Positions 1-5,760 of a DNA stretch of 10,539 bases are shown here, piece by piece; position 1 is the first letter of the stretch; each line of letters starts with the position of its first letter. Where the stretch lies: NCBI GenBank assembly GCA_963540705.1, contig CAUTQX010000028.1, positions 1 through 10,539 on the forward strand, read 5' to 3'. Both the position numbers and the translations under genes were made by a program. Origin of the DNA: Nanosynbacter sp963540705 (GTDB lineage Bacteria > Patescibacteriota > Saccharimonadia > Saccharimonadales > Saccharimonadaceae). Below the pieces are notes generated by a model that saw nothing but the letters and a program-made list of their open reading frames with translations, was not told the DNA's origin and searched no databases.

Positions 1-94
1 CTATAGTATCCGATCTTTCTTCCTTAAGGTTACTTATGACTGCTCTTAGTTTTTCTGAGGGCAAAGGCTCAGATTCGCGCCCTAGCGTTTCCAT
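1..94 (-). CDS. 5' end of an unrecognised gene, cut by the window edge
   Basis: An open frame of 31 codons runs from an ATG at 94-92 off the left edge without a stop. The visible N-terminus starts METLGRESEPLPSEKLRA and is charged and hydrophilic, with no signal peptide, membrane segment or motif I recognise. It lies 83 nt downstream of the pseudouridine synthase on the same strand. The start is supported by a -10-like hexamer (TGTAAT, 106-101) exactly 6 nt before the ATG, the same geometry as at other starts in this window, and by the lack of a good Shine-Dalgarno. Function cannot be assigned from this fragment. Confidence 0.45.
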   Translation of the reverse strand, partial: METLGRESEPLPSEKLRAVISNLKEERSDTI

Positions 95-100
95 TTTACA

Positions 101-129
101 ATTACACTTTCTATCAAATTTAGCACAAA
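101..129 (-). promoter_or_regulatory. Putative leaderless promoter for the left-edge gene
   Basis: Reading the minus strand, TGTAAT (106-101) matches the -10 consensus at 5 of 6 positions. A weak -35 (TTTGTG at 129-124, spacer 17, or TTGTGC at 128-123, spacer 16) lies upstream. The gap from -10 to ATG is 6 nt, so transcription would begin at or next to the start codon. The call rests mostly on spacing shared with stronger promoters in the window. Confidence 0.4.
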
Positions 130-177
130 AGCTATATTACAATATTTACCATAAAATGTAAAGAGCCGCGGAGTAAA

Positions 178-885
178 TTATGAATTCGTGAATTTCTCTT
201 CTCGCCATTCGCCTCTCTTGAGGTCGCCGAGCGAATAATTGCCAAAGTTTGTTCTGTGGAGCTTTTTGACGGTATATCCGAGCGCATCGAAAGTTCGCCG
301 AATTTGACGATTCCTTCCCTCGCTCATTTCGACTATCCAGCGATAATCATCGCCTTCGTGTTGCCTCTCTAAAGTCAACTGGCTGCGTCCATCTGGCAGT
401 TGCACACCAAAATCATTGATCATTTGGCGATGCAAAGGCTGCAAGGGCTGGTCGATTGTAACGAGATATCGTTTAATTTTATAAAACGACGGATGCGTCA
501 TGCTGTGAGCAAAATCTCCGTCGTTTGTCATGAGAATCAGCCCAGAGCTGTCTTTATCCAGGCGACCAACAGGCTTTAAGTGGTGAAGATTTTTTGGTAA
601 TAGTTTGTAGATTGTCGGAACACCGCCTTGAGAAGCGCGCGAACAAAGATATCCAGTTGGCTTATGTAGGATGATGAGCTGTTTGGATTGCAATTCTAGT
701 AATTTGCCGTTATAGGAAATTTTATTTGCGTCAGAAATTTGTTGACCTAATCTGGCGGGCTGACCGTCAACGATAATTTTTCCCTTCCCTATCAATTCGT
801 CAGCCTTTCGCCTGGAAACACCCAGGCAAAGCGCCACGAATTTGTTGAGGCGCCAAGATTCTTGCTTTGTGTCTGGGCTTATCAT
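178..885 (-). CDS. rluB: 23S/16S rRNA pseudouridine synthase, RsuA/RluB/RluE/RluF family
   Basis: A 235-aa enzyme that isomerises a specific uridine in rRNA to pseudouridine during ribosome maturation. Residues about 12-60 form an S4 RNA-binding domain (NKFVALCLGVSRRKADELI, then a GKIIVDG turn). The catalytic motif GRLDKDSSGLILMTNDG starts at residue 107, with D110 the expected catalytic aspartate. The family signature EGRNRQIRR sits at 189-197, and the C-terminus keeps the LKRGEWREE element near 222-230. Length is typical. The ATG overlaps the stop of the upstream regulator gene (ATGA, 885-882) and no Shine-Dalgarno is visible, suggesting translational coupling. RluB and RsuA cannot be separated reliably by eye, so the target (23S U2605-like or 16S U516-like) is uncertain; the family is certain. 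Confidence 0.93.
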   Translation of the reverse strand: MISPDTKQESWRLNKFVALCLGVSRRKADELIGKGKIIVDGQPARLGQQISDANKISYNGKLLELQSKQLIILHKPTGYLCSRASQGGVPTIYKLLPKNLHHLKPVGRLDKDSSGLILMTNDGDFAHSMTHPSFYKIKRYLVTIDQPLQPLHRQMINDFGVQLPDGRSQLTLERQHEGDDYRWIVEMSEGRNRQIRRTFDALGYTVKKLHRTNFGNYSLGDLKRGEWREEKFTNS

Positions 886-1871
886 TGTTGCGGATTTATC
901 GGCGGAAATTGTGTCGGCTGAGGAGATTCTGATAGTTGATGTGGAATGTTTTGTTCTTGAGGCTGTTCTTGGACGGATGGTATTGCACTAGCTTGCTCAA
1001 TAGGATTTGGTGCTGGCTGAGGCGTCGGAATTGGTTGAGGCTCTGGAGTTGGTTGAGAAATTCTCTGTGTATTGTCTAATTCTTCTGCCATAAGCTTGGA
1101 AATGTCTACCGCATTCTGAGAATCGTCAGCTGGTAAAGGTTGAATAATGCGATCACCAAGCCCTGAAGGTCGCGGCGCAGGTGATGAAAATGGCGCCATG
1201 GGTTGTGGCAGGGTTGCTGGCTGCTGCTGAGGCGTCGAAACTGGTTGTGGTGCTGGAGTTTGTACTGGTTGAGGTAGCGGCTGTGGTGCCGGCGCGAATG
1301 CTTGTTGCGGATGTTGCTGCATAAGTGGATTTACTGCGGGAGCAGTTGGTTGTGGCGACAGTGAAGAAACGTCAGGCCTGACGACCGGTTGAGGTGTTTG
1401 GCTCTGCATTGGCTGAAGCGCTGGATTAGCGTGGGCGGTTGGAGTTGGTTCATAAGCGTGAGCTGGCTGCGAAACAGGAACTGGATTTGTGCCAACTCCT
1501 GGAAGATCACCCAGAGTCTCGTGAACCGCTCTTACGACGTCCTCTATTCCTACCTGAGACTTCACCAAGTATTTATCAGCACCAAGCTGCTCGCCGCGTT
1601 TTCGCTGATCTTCTGATGACAGTGCGGTCATGATAATCACCTTAACGTCTTTTGTTTCTGTAGTCGAGCGTAAAATATCCAACATATCAAATCCGGAAAT
1701 CTTCGGCATCATCACGTCGCTTAAAATTAATCGCGGACGTTCTTTAATTGCCATGGCCAGAGCTTCTTCGCCGTCGCCCGCCGAAACGATATCGTAGCCC
1801 TCCGCCAAAAGTCGTACACCGTAAATCTCGCGTAAACTTTTGTCGTCCTCAACCAATAAAATTTTTGTCAT
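882..1871 (-). CDS. Response regulator (RR1): REC domain with a 200-residue Pro/Gln-rich tail, no DNA-binding domain
   Basis: A 329-aa cytoplasmic regulator. Residues 1-122 are a complete receiver domain: acidic pocket E8/D9 in LLVEDD, phosphoacceptor D52 in LSDVMMPK, T82 in IIMTA, and K104 in YLVKSQ. In place of a winged-helix output domain, residues about 125-329 are low complexity, rich in Pro, Gln and Ala with many PQP-like units, interrupted by one less repetitive island at about 237-270 (GLGDRIIQPLPADD, then a helix-like DISKLMAEELDNTQR). The gene follows HK1 by 52 nt, so HK1 is the likely phosphodonor, and its stop overlaps the pseudouridine synthase start. Output is probably through protein interaction; this is inferred from the absence of a recognisable effector domain. 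No Shine-Dalgarno is evident, and a -10-like box lies just upstream. Confidence 0.9.
   Translation of the reverse strand: MTKILLVEDDKSLREIYGVRLLAEGYDIVSAGDGEEALAMAIKERPRLILSDVMMPKISGFDMLDILRSTTETKDVKVIIMTALSSEDQRKRGEQLGADKYLVKSQVGIEDVVRAVHETLGDLPGVGTNPVPVSQPAHAYEPTPTAHANPALQPMQSQTPQPVVRPDVSSLSPQPTAPAVNPLMQQHPQQAFAPAPQPLPQPVQTPAPQPVSTPQQQPATLPQPMAPFSSPAPRPSGLGDRIIQPLPADDSQNAVDISKLMAEELDNTQRISQPTPEPQPIPTPQPAPNPIEQASAIPSVQEQPQEQNIPHQLSESPQPTQFPPINPQQ
885..1499 (-). repeat. Low-complexity, imperfectly repetitive DNA encoding the Pro/Gln tail of RR1
   Basis: This stretch encodes roughly residues 125-329 of RR1. On the plus strand it is full of short imperfect repeats such as ggttgagg, ggttgtgg and ggctgaggcgtcg, corresponding to Pro-Gln codons (CCT/CCA CAA/CAG). 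The units are irregular and short, so it is not a clean tandem array. Such DNA can vary in length by slippage or recombination, which is inference here. Confidence 0.5.
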
Positions 1872-1874
1872 ATG

Positions 1875-1885
1875 TTTATACTATA
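1875..1885 (-). promoter_or_regulatory. Possible promoter -10 region for RR1
   Basis: The minus strand reads GTATAGTATAAAC directly before the RR1 ATG. TATAGT (1885-1880) lies 8 nt from the ATG and would give a leaderless or nearly leaderless transcript. An overlapping TATAAA (1880-1875) is too close to the start. No well-placed -35 is visible: the nearby TTGTCA (1900-1895) is only 9 nt from TATAGT. RR1 is probably also read from the HK1 promoter, so this would be an internal promoter at most. Confidence 0.35.
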
Positions 1886-1923
1886 CTGAAGTTTTGACAA
1901 AAAATCCATAGTTCTTATGGCTA

Positions 1924-3906
1924 TTATTCGCGACCAGGTATGGACAATTGCTGGCGCTTTTTACGTAACTCCTCTTCGATTTCAGCTAGTGTCGGCTCGG
2001 AGGAGCTTCTGGTTGGCTGTGCAGTTTCTGGTTGGGTTGTCGGGATTGCGGGTGTGGCTGGAGCTGGATTCTCTGAAGTTTCGATTGCGGCTGGATTTGA
2101 ATCGACAATTTCGCTATTATTTTCAGTTGTGATACCTTCCGTCTTTTCTTCTGCAGTAATTTCGGTTTTTTCTGAAGTTAGAGAGTCTGGCGCTGGATCT
2201 TCAGGCTTTTTAACTTCCGCAGATTCTAATCGCTGCTTGGCTTCCGAACTATTCATACGAGGAATCTCCAAATAGAACGTACTCCCCTCTTTATATTTGC
2301 TTTCAACTCGCAAGTTTCCAGACATCGCCTCGGCTAAGCGACGACTCAAATATAGCCCCAAGCCAGTTCCGCCAATTTCTCGCGTGTCAGAATTGTCCAC
2401 CCGATAAAATTTCTGGAATAAATGCGGAATATCTTCGGCTGGAATGCCAATGCCGCTATCTTTCACGCTTACAGAAATCTGTTTATCGTCGCCGGTAACA
2501 TTGACGACAACTTCGCCCGATGGCGTGTACTTGATGGCATTCTCAATCAAATTGCTGACAACTTCCCTAAAATGGTCAGGGTCAATATTGGCATAAAAAA
2601 TCGGCTGCAATGACTTTTCCTTACCCTCATCAATTATGTCTGGCATGAAGATGTAATTGAGCTGCTTTTCATTAGCTTTCGTTGCTAGACCATCAAAAAT
2701 ATCCTTCAAAAATTCGTTTACGTTGATGATCTTCGGGTTATTTTTCATTCGCCCGTCTTCAACTTTACTGATATCAAGAAGATCTTGGAACAATCGTCCC
2801 AGATGTTGCGCTGATTCGTGGGCTTTGGTGATGAAGTCACGGGCTTTCTCGTCGATGTGAGCGGTGGCTGGATTTAACGCCAGACCCAAATAGCCCTCGA
2901 TTGATGCAACTGGTGTACGCATCTCGTGGCTGGCGGTGGAGATGAATTCGGCTTGCTCGCGCTCCTCGGCTTTTTCTTTGGTGATGTCGCGGAAAACTAC
3001 GATGATTCCTTCGCCGTCCGTGCCGACTGGAGAGCTGACAATTGACACTAAAATGCGTTTTTCAGAGCTAGTCAATAGGAATAATTTATCGTTGTGTGTT
3101 GGCTGGTTTTTTGATAAGGATTGGGCTATTGGATTCTCGAGGTCCTCTACGTCTTTTCCGTCTGAGGTGACGAGTTTTAAGACACTTTTCCAGTTAAGTC
3201 CGAGTGCGTCGCCTTGGTCCCAGCCGATGATTTGTTGGGCAGACGGATTTATTAATTCTATGTTGCCGTCTTTGGAGATCGCTAGAACGCCGTCGTCGAT
3301 GGCATTAATCACCACATCAGACTTACTTTCAACGGCGGAAAGTTTATTCTCCAAGCTGGATGTGTTGTCATCAGTTTTTTGGCGGCGAATCCATAAAACA
3401 AGGCTGAAGATCAAAGGTAAAAATCCGAAGAATAGGTAGCCGATGATGAATTGTACGTTTATTCCCTGTTGAATGCTGGTGGTTATGATTTGTAAAATAA
3501 CCAAAAGCCCCATTATTCCTAAGATTATCGCACCGAAGAATCCCGCGAATATTGCTACGATAATCCACATAACTAGGAATGGCGAAACGACTCCGCCGCT
3601 GGTAATTATGGTTGTTACGGCCACGGTAACGGTTAATAGATATACAAATATTCCAATTTCAGTTTCGTGTTTTCTGGGTAGCCAAAAGCATAAGATTAGC
3701 ACAATCAAGCTGCCGATTCCTGCCACGCCAGCCGCTAAGTCTGAGACCGATAAGCCGATTGGCAGTTGATAACCGGTCGGTATAAATCGTGCCCATGCAT
3801 ATAAAAGAATGATCGTGAAACAACTCAGTAATGCCACTTCACACAATCTCCTTAGCCAAAATCTGGAAATTGCGTGAGGCTTAAAGTAAATCCCGCCCTT
3901 TTTCAT
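1924..3906 (-). CDS. Membrane PAS sensor histidine kinase (HK1) with an acidic disordered C-terminal tail
   Basis: A 660-aa sensor kinase that autophosphorylates on His and is expected to phosphorylate RR1. From ATG 3906-3904: about six membrane segments between residues 21 and 175, a PAS domain at about 197-308 (NAIDDGVLAISKDGNIELIN), and a HisKA domain with H327 in SHEMRTP. The HATPase_c domain has its N-box NLIENAIKY at 452-460, G1 box DSGIGIP at 483-489, F-box around 497-500 and G2 box GGTGLGL at 512-518. All catalytic motifs are intact. Residues about 552-660 are a Glu/Thr/Pro-rich tail ending in a helix-like segment (LAEIEEELRKKRQQL). The frame is open 67 codons further upstream, but that would overlap the divergent membrane gene and lose the promoter fit (TTGAGA-17-CATAAT, 6 nt before this ATG). 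The signal sensed is unknown; the bulk of the sensor is membrane embedded with short loops. Confidence 0.92.
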   Translation of the reverse strand: MKKGGIYFKPHAISRFWLRRLCEVALLSCFTIILLYAWARFIPTGYQLPIGLSVSDLAAGVAGIGSLIVLILCFWLPRKHETEIGIFVYLLTVTVAVTTIITSGGVVSPFLVMWIIVAIFAGFFGAIILGIMGLLVILQIITTSIQQGINVQFIIGYLFFGFLPLIFSLVLWIRRQKTDDNTSSLENKLSAVESKSDVVINAIDDGVLAISKDGNIELINPSAQQIIGWDQGDALGLNWKSVLKLVTSDGKDVEDLENPIAQSLSKNQPTHNDKLFLLTSSEKRILVSIVSSPVGTDGEGIIVVFRDITKEKAEEREQAEFISTASHEMRTPVASIEGYLGLALNPATAHIDEKARDFITKAHESAQHLGRLFQDLLDISKVEDGRMKNNPKIINVNEFLKDIFDGLATKANEKQLNYIFMPDIIDEGKEKSLQPIFYANIDPDHFREVVSNLIENAIKYTPSGEVVVNVTGDDKQISVSVKDSGIGIPAEDIPHLFQKFYRVDNSDTREIGGTGLGLYLSRRLAEAMSGNLRVESKYKEGSTFYLEIPRMNSSEAKQRLESAEVKKPEDPAPDSLTSEKTEITAEEKTEGITTENNSEIVDSNPAAIETSENPAPATPAIPTTQPETAQPTRSSSEPTLAEIEEELRKKRQQLSIPGRE

Positions 3907-3912
3907 AGTTTT

Positions 3913-3941
3913 ATTATGGCGAATTTTCGGTAAAATCTCAA
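3913..3941 (-). promoter_or_regulatory. Leaderless promoter of HK1
   Basis: On the minus strand, TTGAGA (3941-3936) and CATAAT (3918-3913) are separated by exactly 17 nt. The HK1 ATG follows 6 nt after the -10 box, so the predicted transcription start is at or beside the ATG. This decides the HK1 start codon. Confidence 0.75.
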
Positions 3942-3960
3942 GCGATAAACGTGGTATACT
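3932..3960 (+). promoter_or_regulatory. Extended -10 promoter of the four-TM membrane protein, leaderless
   Basis: TGGTATACT (3952-3960) is an extended -10 element (TGnTATACT) that ends 6 nt before the ATG at 3967. The -35 position (3932-3937, aaaatc) is poor, which an extended -10 can compensate for. The -35 region overlaps the -35 box of the divergent HK1 promoter. Confidence 0.65.
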
Positions 3961-3966
3961 AATTCT

Positions 3967-4437
3967 ATGAATAATGATCAGCATAATGACCAAAGTAACC
4001 CAGCTTTTAAACGAACTGTGATTTTTGTGATAATTTGTCTTATCTCGGCGAATCTCATTAGTGCCACGTCTGATATATTTAAGTCGTTCATTGGTCCTCT
4101 GGGTCACATCTTAGGGGCGTATGCGATTATACTCGCTTGCATTTCAATCTATTGGTATAAAACTGGACGATATTGGATTACTGATAAAGTTTCAAAAGTC
4201 TTGACTACCATTGGGTGTGCGACGGTCATATTTTATGTATTAGTCATCTTTTTACGATTCGGGCTATTTTTCCTCATCGCTAATAAAGACGTATTCATCG
4301 TAAAAGTCTTGTCGACTATTGGTATGATTAATTTATATTTCTCTCCTATTGTTATTTCTCTGGTCGTTTTAATATATAGCTCTTGTGCTATGCTGTCTTA
4401 TCATAAAAAGTCGACGTCTAACATAGAGAAAAAGTAG
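3967..4437 (+). CDS. Small four-TM integral membrane protein of unknown function
   Basis: A 156-aa protein, not assigned to a family. It has a hydrophilic N-terminus (MNNDQHNDQSNPAFKR), then hydrophobic segments at about 16-34, 46-63, 78-104 and 113-142, and a short polar Lys-rich C-terminus, consistent with both ends in the cytoplasm. No catalytic motif, conserved Cys pair or transporter signature is visible. It is transcribed divergently from HK1 from a shared 60-bp region with overlapping promoters, so a functional link to HK1 is possible but unproven. No terminator lies between its TAG stop and the tRNA-Glu gene, so its transcript may read into the tRNA. The start is supported by an extended -10 box 6 nt upstream; no Shine-Dalgarno is present. 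Confidence 0.75.
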   Translation: MNNDQHNDQSNPAFKRTVIFVIICLISANLISATSDIFKSFIGPLGHILGAYAIILACISIYWYKTGRYWITDKVSKVLTTIGCATVIFYVLVIFLRFGLFFLIANKDVFIVKVLSTIGMINLYFSPIVISLVVLIYSSCAMLSYHKKSTSNIEKK

Positions 4438-4464
4438 ACAAACCTTCCCTTTTCATGGTATAAT
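4435..4464 (+). promoter_or_regulatory. Promoter of tRNA-Glu, with a dyad around the -10 box
   Basis: TAGACA (4435-4440, 5/6 to the -35 consensus) is followed after 18 nt by a perfect TATAAT (4459-4464) with an upstream TG (TGGTATAAT). The -35 box begins inside the TAG stop of the preceding gene. The -10 hexamer is flanked by perfect 5-nt inverted arms, CATGG and CCATG (4454-4469). The tRNA begins 12 nt after the -10 box. Confidence 0.75.
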
Positions 4465-4476
4465 CCATGGAGTTAT

Positions 4477-4551
4477 GGCCCTATCGTCTAGCGGTTAGGA
4501 CACCAGGTTCTCATCCTGGCAACCCGGGTTCGATTCCCGGTGGGGTCACCA
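4477..4551 (+). tRNA. tRNA-Glu (anticodon CTC), CCA encoded
   Basis: A full cloverleaf can be folded by eye. Acceptor GGCCCTA (4477-4483) pairs with TGGGGTC (4541-4547), including G-U pairs. The anticodon stem is CCAGG/CCTGG (4503-4507/4515-4519) with loop TTCTCAT, giving anticodon CTC at 4510-4512, which reads GAG. The T-arm is CCGGG-TTCGATT-CCCGG. A73 is at 4548 and the 3' CCA (4549-4551) is encoded in the DNA. The gene has its own promoter and terminator. Its cognate synthetase gene, gltX, lies about 4.3 kb away on the other strand. Confidence 0.97.
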
Positions 4552-4569
4552 GATAATTTCGAGAATATA

Positions 4570-4588
4570 GGCCCTTGGGGGTCTTTTT
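4570..4588 (+). terminator. Rho-independent terminator after tRNA-Glu
   Basis: GGCCC (4570-4574) pairs with GGGTC (4579-4583, one G-U) around a 4-nt loop, followed directly by TTTTT (4584-4588). It would end the tRNA-Glu transcript and any read-through from the membrane-protein gene. Confidence 0.7.
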
Positions 4589-4606
4589 ATATGGCAAATT
4601 ATGAAA

Positions 4607-4635
4607 TTGAACTTATGATGACTTTATTGTATAAT
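4607..4635 (+). promoter_or_regulatory. Promoter of the GNAT acetyltransferase gene
   Basis: TTGAAC (4607-4612) and a perfect TATAAT (4630-4635) are separated by 17 nt. Transcription should start near 4642 and give a leader of about 50 nt, unlike the leaderless promoters elsewhere in the window. The leader contains a small hairpin, GCTAC/GTAGC (4656-4660/4669-4673), just before the ribosome binding site. Confidence 0.72.
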
Positions 4636-4680
4636 ATATCCTGTCCTACTATATTGCTACTATAAAATGTAGCTATTACA

Positions 4681-4688
4681 GGAAGGTG
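4681..4688 (+). promoter_or_regulatory. Ribosome binding site deciding the GNAT start
   Basis: GGAAGGTG ends 6 nt before ATG 4695. An in-frame GTG at 4686 lies inside this purine-rich motif and could not use it, so ATG 4695 is the better start. Confidence 0.65.
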
Positions 4689-4694
4689 TACCTT

Positions 4695-5537
4695 ATGAAT
4701 AAGGTTAGCATTCGTGAAGCTAGAGTAGACGACTTTGAGTTCATCTATGGGCTCATGTCTAAGGCTCTGAGTGCGTTTTACAATGACGATCCCGCAGATA
4801 ACGCCCAACGCTTTTTCGTCCGTTCGGCTGATCAATATTTGTTCATTGCTGAATGTTGCGGGCCTGTTGGATTTGTCCGAGTAAAATTCAACAAGCAAGA
4901 ATATACGGCAAAACTTAATCCATTAATTGTTAGCGAGGAATATCGTGGCAATAATGGTATTGGAAGCGAGTTGCTGAAACACGCCGAAGATCTGGCTCGT
5001 AGTTTGGGGGCTCGACAGATTTATTGCACTGTCGCTTCTACAAACGATGATACGCTAAAGTTTTTCCTGAAGAAAGACTTTGTTGTTGCCGTAGTGGCTA
5101 AGGATCATTACAGGTTAGACGTTGATGAGTATTCGCTATACAAATATTTATTCAATGAGCCTAATCGTGACTTATCTTGTGTCTCTGTGACTTTTTCGCG
5201 CGGAAGCATACATCACAATACCATGCAGCTGCTGTTTAAGGCTAAATGCCATGAACGAATTGCTGGGCGCATGTGCGTCGTGATAAAGAAGGATCAGCCT
5301 ATAAAGTTGAATCTTCTTTATACTGAGTCGGATACGGTTTTCGAGGCGCTTGTATCGTCTGTATCAAACTTGCTACTGGGAGATTTTGGGCGTAAATTGT
5401 ACATCCAAATACCTCCTAACCCACAAGAGATCGCGATCCTCCAGCGGCACGGCTGGAGGATCGAAGGTGCTTTACCCGAAGCTAACGCAAACAGTTGTGC
5501 ACTACAATGGGGATTGTCTGTGCATAATACGGCTTAG
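4695..5537 (+). CDS. GNAT-family N-acetyltransferase with an extra C-terminal region
   Basis: A 280-aa protein. Residues 1-150 look like a GNAT domain, which transfers acetyl from acetyl-CoA to an amine: the VSIREARVDDFEFIYGLM N-terminus, the central strand FIAECCGPVGFVRV, motif A at about 76-100 (LIVSEEYRGNNGIGSELL), and the FFLKKDFVV element near 123-131. The acetyl-CoA pyrophosphate loop reads RGNNGIG (84-90), one residue longer than the usual R-x-x-G-x-G. Residues about 155-280 are not recognised by eye. The end (LYIQIPPNPQEIAILQRHGW) resembles the last half of a GNAT fold, so a degenerate second GNAT domain is possible. The substrate is unknown. It is a single-gene transcript with its own promoter and downstream terminators. 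Confidence 0.8.
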   Translation: MNKVSIREARVDDFEFIYGLMSKALSAFYNDDPADNAQRFFVRSADQYLFIAECCGPVGFVRVKFNKQEYTAKLNPLIVSEEYRGNNGIGSELLKHAEDLARSLGARQIYCTVASTNDDTLKFFLKKDFVVAVVAKDHYRLDVDEYSLYKYLFNEPNRDLSCVSVTFSRGSIHHNTMQLLFKAKCHERIAGRMCVVIKKDQPIKLNLLYTESDTVFEALVSSVSNLLLGDFGRKLYIQIPPNPQEIAILQRHGWRIEGALPEANANSCALQWGLSVHNTA

Positions 5538-5540
5538 GTT

Positions 5541-5640
5541 TTGCGTTTCCTGTGATAAACTCAGTTTATCTAAAATACGCAAGCGACTTGGGCTAGTGTC
5601 GCTGATATCTGAATTAAGATGTCGAACAACTAGCCTTTTT
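5541..5640 (+). ncRNA. Structured RNA segment after the GNAT gene, possible H-type pseudoknot
   Basis: Several exact pairings are packed into 100 nt. Hairpin A has outer stem TTGCGT/ACGCAA (5541-5546/5577-5582) and a perfect inner stem GATAAAC-TCA-GTTTATC (5554-5570). Stem B is AGCGAC/GTCGCT (5582-5587/5598-5603). Its loop contains GGCTAGT (5591-5597), which pairs perfectly with ACTAGCC (5629-5635). Between these lies hairpin C, GATATCT/AGATGTC (5604-5610/5617-5623, one G-U). A T-run (5636-5640) follows. It could be a 3' UTR structure, a separate small RNA or simply a complex terminator. It is not upstream of any plus-strand gene, so a classical riboswitch is unlikely. Confidence 0.4.
5591..5640 (+). 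terminator. First terminator-like hairpin downstream of the GNAT gene
   Basis: GGCTAGT (5591-5597) and ACTAGCC (5629-5635) can form a 7-bp stem enclosing hairpin C, followed directly by TTTTT (5636-5640). The long enclosed loop makes it less classical than the second terminator downstream. Confidence 0.45.
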
Positions 5641-5660
5641 AACTTGCAAAATATCAATCC

Positions 5661-5684
5661 AGAGCTCGCGAGAGGGCTCTTTTT
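5661..5684 (+). terminator. Rho-independent terminator closing the plus-strand GNAT unit
   Basis: AGAGCTC (5661-5667) pairs with GGGCTCT (5674-5680, one G-U) over a 6-nt loop, followed by a T-run (5680-5684). The minus-strand reading lacks a following T-run, so it should not terminate the facing RR2 transcript. The remaining stretch to 5760 shows no clear gene. Confidence 0.75.
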
Positions 5685-5760
5685 ATTATCTTGAATTATT
5701 TACAGTTTAGACATTCTGCGTGAATATCCTCAGCTTCATTTTTCATTGCGTCAAAATTTT

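Noticed and set aside
885..1499. The repetitive tail region as a CRISPR or tandem-repeat array
   Set aside because: The units are short, irregular and coding (Pro-Gln codons) without regular spacers.
1894..1899. Perfect TTGACA on the plus strand between RR1 and HK1
   Set aside because: No suitable -10 box lies 16-18 nt downstream, and only antisense sequence of HK1 follows.
3907..4107. The 67-codon in-frame upstream extension of HK1 (start at 4107)
   Set aside because: It would overlap the divergent membrane-protein gene and contain the HK1 promoter itself. The extension is Arg/Lys/Ile-rich without domain character, and ATG 3906 has a well-spaced promoter.
4599..4898. A 99-codon minus-strand open frame over the GNAT start
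   Set aside because: It lies antisense to the well-supported GNAT coding region and its promoter, and shows no domain.
5350..5694. A 114-codon plus-strand frame running from the GNAT 3' end across the structured RNA
   Set aside because: It is a shifted frame of the GNAT gene, crosses two terminator-like hairpins, and has no start context or recognisable domain.
5696..5746. A 16-codon minus-strand frame with a CLNC end (MKNEAEDIHAECLNCK) after RR2
   Set aside because: It is too short to judge, and no Shine-Dalgarno or promoter precedes it. The CxxC could be chance; only conservation would make it credible.
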